From the NCBI GenBank assembly GCA_030669525.1, contig DAOVDO010000038.1, positions 1-7,831 on the forward strand: 7,831 bases of DNA. Reading direction: 5' to 3'. Below are positions 5,233 through 7,831 of the stretch, piece after piece. The stretch comes from Dehalococcoidia bacterium. Lineage in GTDB: Bacteria > Chloroflexota > Dehalococcoidia > GIF9 > AB-539-J10. The position numbers and the translations under genes were made by a program. The first letter of the stretch is position 1. Each line of letters opens with the position of its first letter. The notes under the pieces were generated by a model that was given only the letters and a program-made list of their open reading frames with translations, was not told where the DNA came from and searched no databases.

Positions 5233-5817
5233 TTGAGCGAGTTGCTTACTACAAAGGAAGTTGCCGGATATCTTAGGTTGAGGCCAGAAACTGTGCTCCG
5301 CAAAGTAGGGAAAGGCAAAATGCCGGCAATTAAGATAGGTGGGCACTTCAGATTCGATAAAGAGCAAATCGACGAATGGCTCCGTCACCAATCAACCTCG
5401 AAAAAGCGTATCCTGGTTATCGACGATGAGGAATCAATCAGGCATTTGTTCAAGGAGACGCTGGAAGCCAGCAGCTACCATGTAATAACCGCTGACGCTG
5501 GTGCCAAGGCAGTGGAACTGGTAAAAGGTTGGAATTTTGACCTGATTTTCATCGACCTCAAAATGCCAGGGATAGATGGGGCAGAAACATTTCGGCGGAT
5601 AAGAGAGATTAACGACTCCGTGCCCGTAGTCATTATTACCAGCTATCCTGCAAGCGACCTGATGGAAAAGGCACTGGAGCAAGGGCCTTTTGGGGTTATG
5701 AAAAAACCACTCAGTGCTATGGATATACGGAGGTCTGCCGACAGCTACCTGCGAGGTGTTAAAGCCAAGGACAAGCTAGCAGAAGGCTTTCAGCGGCTTG
5801 GATATATATCAAGCTGA
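5233..5817 (+). CDS. Excisionase-type HTH fused to a response-regulator receiver domain
   Basis: A 194-residue protein with two domains in reverse of the usual response-regulator order. Residues 1-52 are a MerR/excisionase-like helix-turn-helix (LLTTKEVAGYLRLRPETVLRKVGKGKMP... then IGGHFRFDKEQIDEWL), the DNA-binding fold called HTH_17. Residues about 58-178 are a CheY-like receiver. It has the acidic pair Asp64-Asp65 (ILVIDDEE), phospho-acceptor Asp108 (FIDLKMPGIDG), switch Thr136 (IITS) and Lys158 (KKPL). All phosphorylation residues are present, so it should accept phosphate, presumably from the kinase 27 bp downstream, and control DNA binding. The start is TTG at 5233, placed by the HTH beginning at once and a G-rich ribosome site (5221-5226). 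An ATG at 5226 is out of frame. Excisionase-type domains occur in both mobile-element proteins and regulators; there are no integrase or att sites here, so regulation is favoured. Confidence 0.88.
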   Translation: MSELLTTKEVAGYLRLRPETVLRKVGKGKMPAIKIGGHFRFDKEQIDEWLRHQSTSKKRILVIDDEESIRHLFKETLEASSYHVITADAGAKAVELVKGWNFDLIFIDLKMPGIDGAETFRRIREINDSVPVVIITSYPASDLMEKALEQGPFGVMKKPLSAMDIRRSADSYLRGVKAKDKLAEGFQRLGYISS

Positions 5818-5844
5818 CGGTGAAAACCAGCCTGAGGGAACTGA

Positions 5845-7831
5845 ATGATGACGAAATCAATTGCAAAAAAGAAGGAGGGGGTAGGAAACGAGGTGCGGCT
5901 ACCCCTTAAAGAGGAAATACTAAGGCAATACCAGGAAAACTTAAGAGACTTTACGGAAAACATACCGATTGGTGTTTATCTCAGTGATTTAAAAGGGACT
6001 TTTCTTTATGGTAACAAGAGTGCTGAGGAAATCACCGGATACAGCCGGGAAGAGCTCATCGGCAAAAGCTTCCTCAAGCTCAATCTGTTTCCGCAGGAAT
6101 ATTTGGTTAAAGCTGCCAAGTTACTGGCGCTCAACGCGATGGGAAAGCCTGCCGGACCGGACGAGTTCGAACTGATAAGGAAAGATGGTAGTCACGTGTG
6201 GGTTGAGATAACCGCTATCCCGAGAAAACAAGAGCAGGGGATGATGGTTGCCTGCTGTGTTGTTGACATTACCGAGCGAAAGCTAGCAGAAGAGGCACTA
6301 AGACAGTCGGAGGAGAAATACCGGACTATCCTGGAGGACATTGAAGATGGCTATTTTGAGGTAGACCTTGGCGGTAATTTCACTTTTTTTAACGACTCCA
6401 TATGCCGCAGCCTGGGATATACCAGAGATGAAATGATGGGGATGAATTTCCGGGTTTTCACACCTGAAGAGGATGTTAAGGCTGTGTACAAGGCCTTCAA
6501 TCAAGTTTACCGGACAGGCAAGCCGATTCAAAGCTTCTCTTGGAGAAGTGATCAAAAGGATGGGACTAAAGGATTTGCTGAAACCTCGGTTTCTCTTCTA
6601 CGAAATCAAGCAGGGGAGATTATTGGCTTTCGAGGAATTAGCCGCGATGTCACCAGGCGAAAACAGACCGAGGAGGCCCTAAGACAGTCGGAGGAGAAAT
6701 ATCGGACTATCCTCGACGATATGGGAGAGGGCTACTTTGAGGTAGACCTGGCTGGCAATTACACCTTCTCTAATGATTCACTGTGTCGCATGTTTGGATA
6801 TTCCGGGGAAGAGTTGAAAGGGATGAACTATAAAGCTATCGTACCTGAAGAGGATGCTAAGCATGTGTATAAGGTCTACAATGAGATGTACCAGACGGGC
6901 AATCCGCTGGAGCAATTTTATGCTGAAGTGACAAGAAAGGATGGCAGTGGACGGTTTTCCGAAGTTTCAGCCTCGCCTCTGCGAAACCAGAAGGGAGATA
7001 TTATCGGCTTTAGGGGAATCCATCGTGATATTACCGAACGCAAAGAGGCAGAGCAGCAACTACTTACAGCCAGCAAGCTGGCTTCTGTCGGCGAATTGGC
7101 TGCCGGTATAGCTCACGAGCTGAACAACCCGCTTACCGGGATTATCGGTTATGCCCAGCTTCTGTCAGACAGGCAGAATGTCTCCCAGGATATCAAAAAA
7201 GACTTAGATAGGATTTACTATGAAAGCCAGAGGGCTGCCAGAATAGTGCAAAACCTTCTCGGCTTTGCCCGCCGGCATGAACCTCAAAAGACCTATTTCG
7301 ATGTGAACGAGCTCATAGAAAAAACCCTGGAACTGCGGGACTATCAGCTAAGGACAAGCAATATCGGGGTTTGTACCAACCTGGCACCGAACCTGCCACA
7401 GATGCTGGCTGATTACCATCAAATGCAACAGGTTATATTGAACATCCTTATTAATGCCGAACACGCTATAGCTCAGACAAAGCATCGAGGCAAAATTACT
7501 ATAACCACCAGCATGGTCGAAGACTGCATCAAAATCTCCATCGCTGATGATGGTCTCGGAATCTCTAAGAACAGCATCAACAGAGTCTTTGACCCCTTCT
7601 TTACTACCAAGGAGGTGGGCAGCGGCACTGGCCTGGGCCTCAGTGTCTGCCATGGCATTATAACCCAGCACGGCGGCAAGATATATGTCCAAAGCCAGCA
7701 GGGCAGGGGGGCTACCGTTAACATCGAGCTGCCACTGGCAGCCGAAGGCCAAGCAATAGTTGAGGAAAAAGTTGTTGTGGCGGAGAACCGACCGCATAGA
7801 CTGAAAGCAACCGGACATATCCTGATTATCG
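5845..7831 (+). CDS. Triple-PAS sensor histidine kinase, probable hybrid (3' end outside window)
   Basis: The frame is open for 662 codons to the right edge. Three PAS sensor domains come first: about 33-146 (ending VVDITERK), 153-272 (ending GISRDVTRR) and 280-400 (ending GIHRDITERK). The dimerisation/phosphoacceptor helix ELAAGIAHELNNPLTG has His424. The ATPase domain has an N box (NILINAEHA, from 533), G1 DDGLG (568-572), F box FDPFFTTK (582-589) and G2 GTGLGL (594-599). The kinase core is complete. After a linker the last residues, GHILII, resemble the first strand of a receiver domain, suggesting a hybrid kinase. No membrane segment or signal peptide is visible, so it should sense a cytoplasmic signal through PAS; ligand or cofactor is unknown. 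The double ATG at 5845/5848 follows GAGGG (5834-5838). It is co-directional with the HTH-receiver protein and likely its partner. Confidence 0.93.
   Translation, partial: MMTKSIAKKKEGVGNEVRLPLKEEILRQYQENLRDFTENIPIGVYLSDLKGTFLYGNKSAEEITGYSREELIGKSFLKLNLFPQEYLVKAAKLLALNAMGKPAGPDEFELIRKDGSHVWVEITAIPRKQEQGMMVACCVVDITERKLAEEALRQSEEKYRTILEDIEDGYFEVDLGGNFTFFNDSICRSLGYTRDEMMGMNFRVFTPEEDVKAVYKAFNQVYRTGKPIQSFSWRSDQKDGTKGFAETSVSLLRNQAGEIIGFRGISRDVTRRKQTEEALRQSEEKYRTILDDMGEGYFEVDLAGNYTFSNDSLCRMFGYSGEELKGMNYKAIVPEEDAKHVYKVYNEMYQTGNPLEQFYAEVTRKDGSGRFSEVSASPLRNQKGDIIGFRGIHRDITERKEAEQQLLTASKLASVGELAAGIAHELNNPLTGIIGYAQLLSDRQNVSQDIKKDLDRIYYESQRAARIVQNLLGFARRHEPQKTYFDVNELIEKTLELRDYQLRTSNIGVCTNLAPNLPQMLADYHQMQQVILNILINAEHAIAQTKHRGKITITTSMVEDCIKISIADDGLGISKNSINRVFDPFFTTKEVGSGTGLGLSVCHGIITQHGGKIYVQSQQGRGATVNIELPLAAEGQAIVEEKVVVAENRPHRLKATGHILII
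6292..7053 (+). repeat. In-frame tandem duplication of a 381-bp PAS unit inside the kinase gene
   Basis: The second and third PAS units repeat with a period of 381 bp (127 codons), copy one about 6292-6672 and copy two about 6673-7053. The linker at the start of each (EEALRQSEEKYRTIL) is almost identical in DNA as well as protein. Further in, YFEVDL, the GN...NDS segment, TPEEDVK/VPEEDAK, the RNQ motif and IIGFRGI recur. The retained nucleotide identity suggests duplication within the gene or homogenisation. The first PAS (33-146) is clearly more diverged. Confidence 0.75.

Noticed and set aside
5226..5276. ATG at 5226 as start of the HTH-receiver gene
   Set aside because: It is in a different frame and stops after 16 codons. 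The TTG at 5233 is in frame with the helix-turn-helix.
5233..5390. Phage or integrative-element excisionase
   Set aside because: The domain is fused to an intact receiver beside a histidine kinase. No integrase, att repeat or tRNA is in the window.
5820..5908. GTG-initiated 29-codon frame between the regulator and kinase genes
   Set aside because: It overlaps the kinase start in another frame, is highly basic and has no ribosome site of its own.
7348..7818. Minus-strand 156-codon open frame opposite the kinase ATPase domain
   Set aside because: It is antisense to a conserved N box/G1/G2 ATPase domain, whose frame fully explains the sequence, and has no ribosome site or family resemblance.

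Overview
The window carries seven protein-coding genes, two of them cut by the window edges, in two blocks that meet at about 4.84-5.23 kb. Everything left of that point is on the minus strand and everything right of it is on the plus strand. Strong Shine-Dalgarno sequences, consensus sigma70-type promoters and ordinary bacterial gene packing show a bacterium. Moderate base composition, TTG starts and intergenic repeats of the 'TCATTGCGAG...GCAATC' / 'GTCATTCTGA...' type would fit a Dehalococcoidia-like (Chloroflexota) or other anaerobic environmental lineage. That placement is a weak inference, because no RNA gene or marker settles it.

Left block (minus strand, listed in transcription order from the right). 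A crotonase-family gene (4078-4836) lacks both classical hydratase glutamates. Next comes an apparent thiol/redox operon. A near-perfect TTGACA-N17-TATAAT promoter (3979-4007) with overlapping dyads precedes an ArsR-family repressor (3604-3921), a thioredoxin with a 70-residue C-terminal extension (2961-3503), a small J-domain protein (2534-2833) and a CoA-disulfide-reductase-like flavoprotein (1135-2514). A 468-bp gap rich in inverted and degenerate repeats follows (667-1134). The last gene is thioredoxin reductase (1-666), which runs off the left edge. Thioredoxin, its likely reductase and a second disulfide/persulfide reductase sit close together, so the block probably handles low-molecular-weight or protein thiols. 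The ArsR protein could sense metal, redox state or persulfide.

Middle (4837-5232). This divergent intergenic region has no gene. It holds an extended -10 for the crotonase gene, a 13-bp direct repeat with a 24-bp period and at least one plus-strand promoter.

Right block (plus strand). A protein joining an excisionase-type helix-turn-helix to a response-regulator receiver (5233-5817) is followed 27 bp later by a sensor histidine kinase. The kinase has three PAS domains, the second and third being a recent-looking tandem duplication. It continues past the right edge into what looks like a receiver domain (5845-end). The two are probably a soluble two-component pair whose regulator carries its DNA-binding domain at the unusual N-terminal position.
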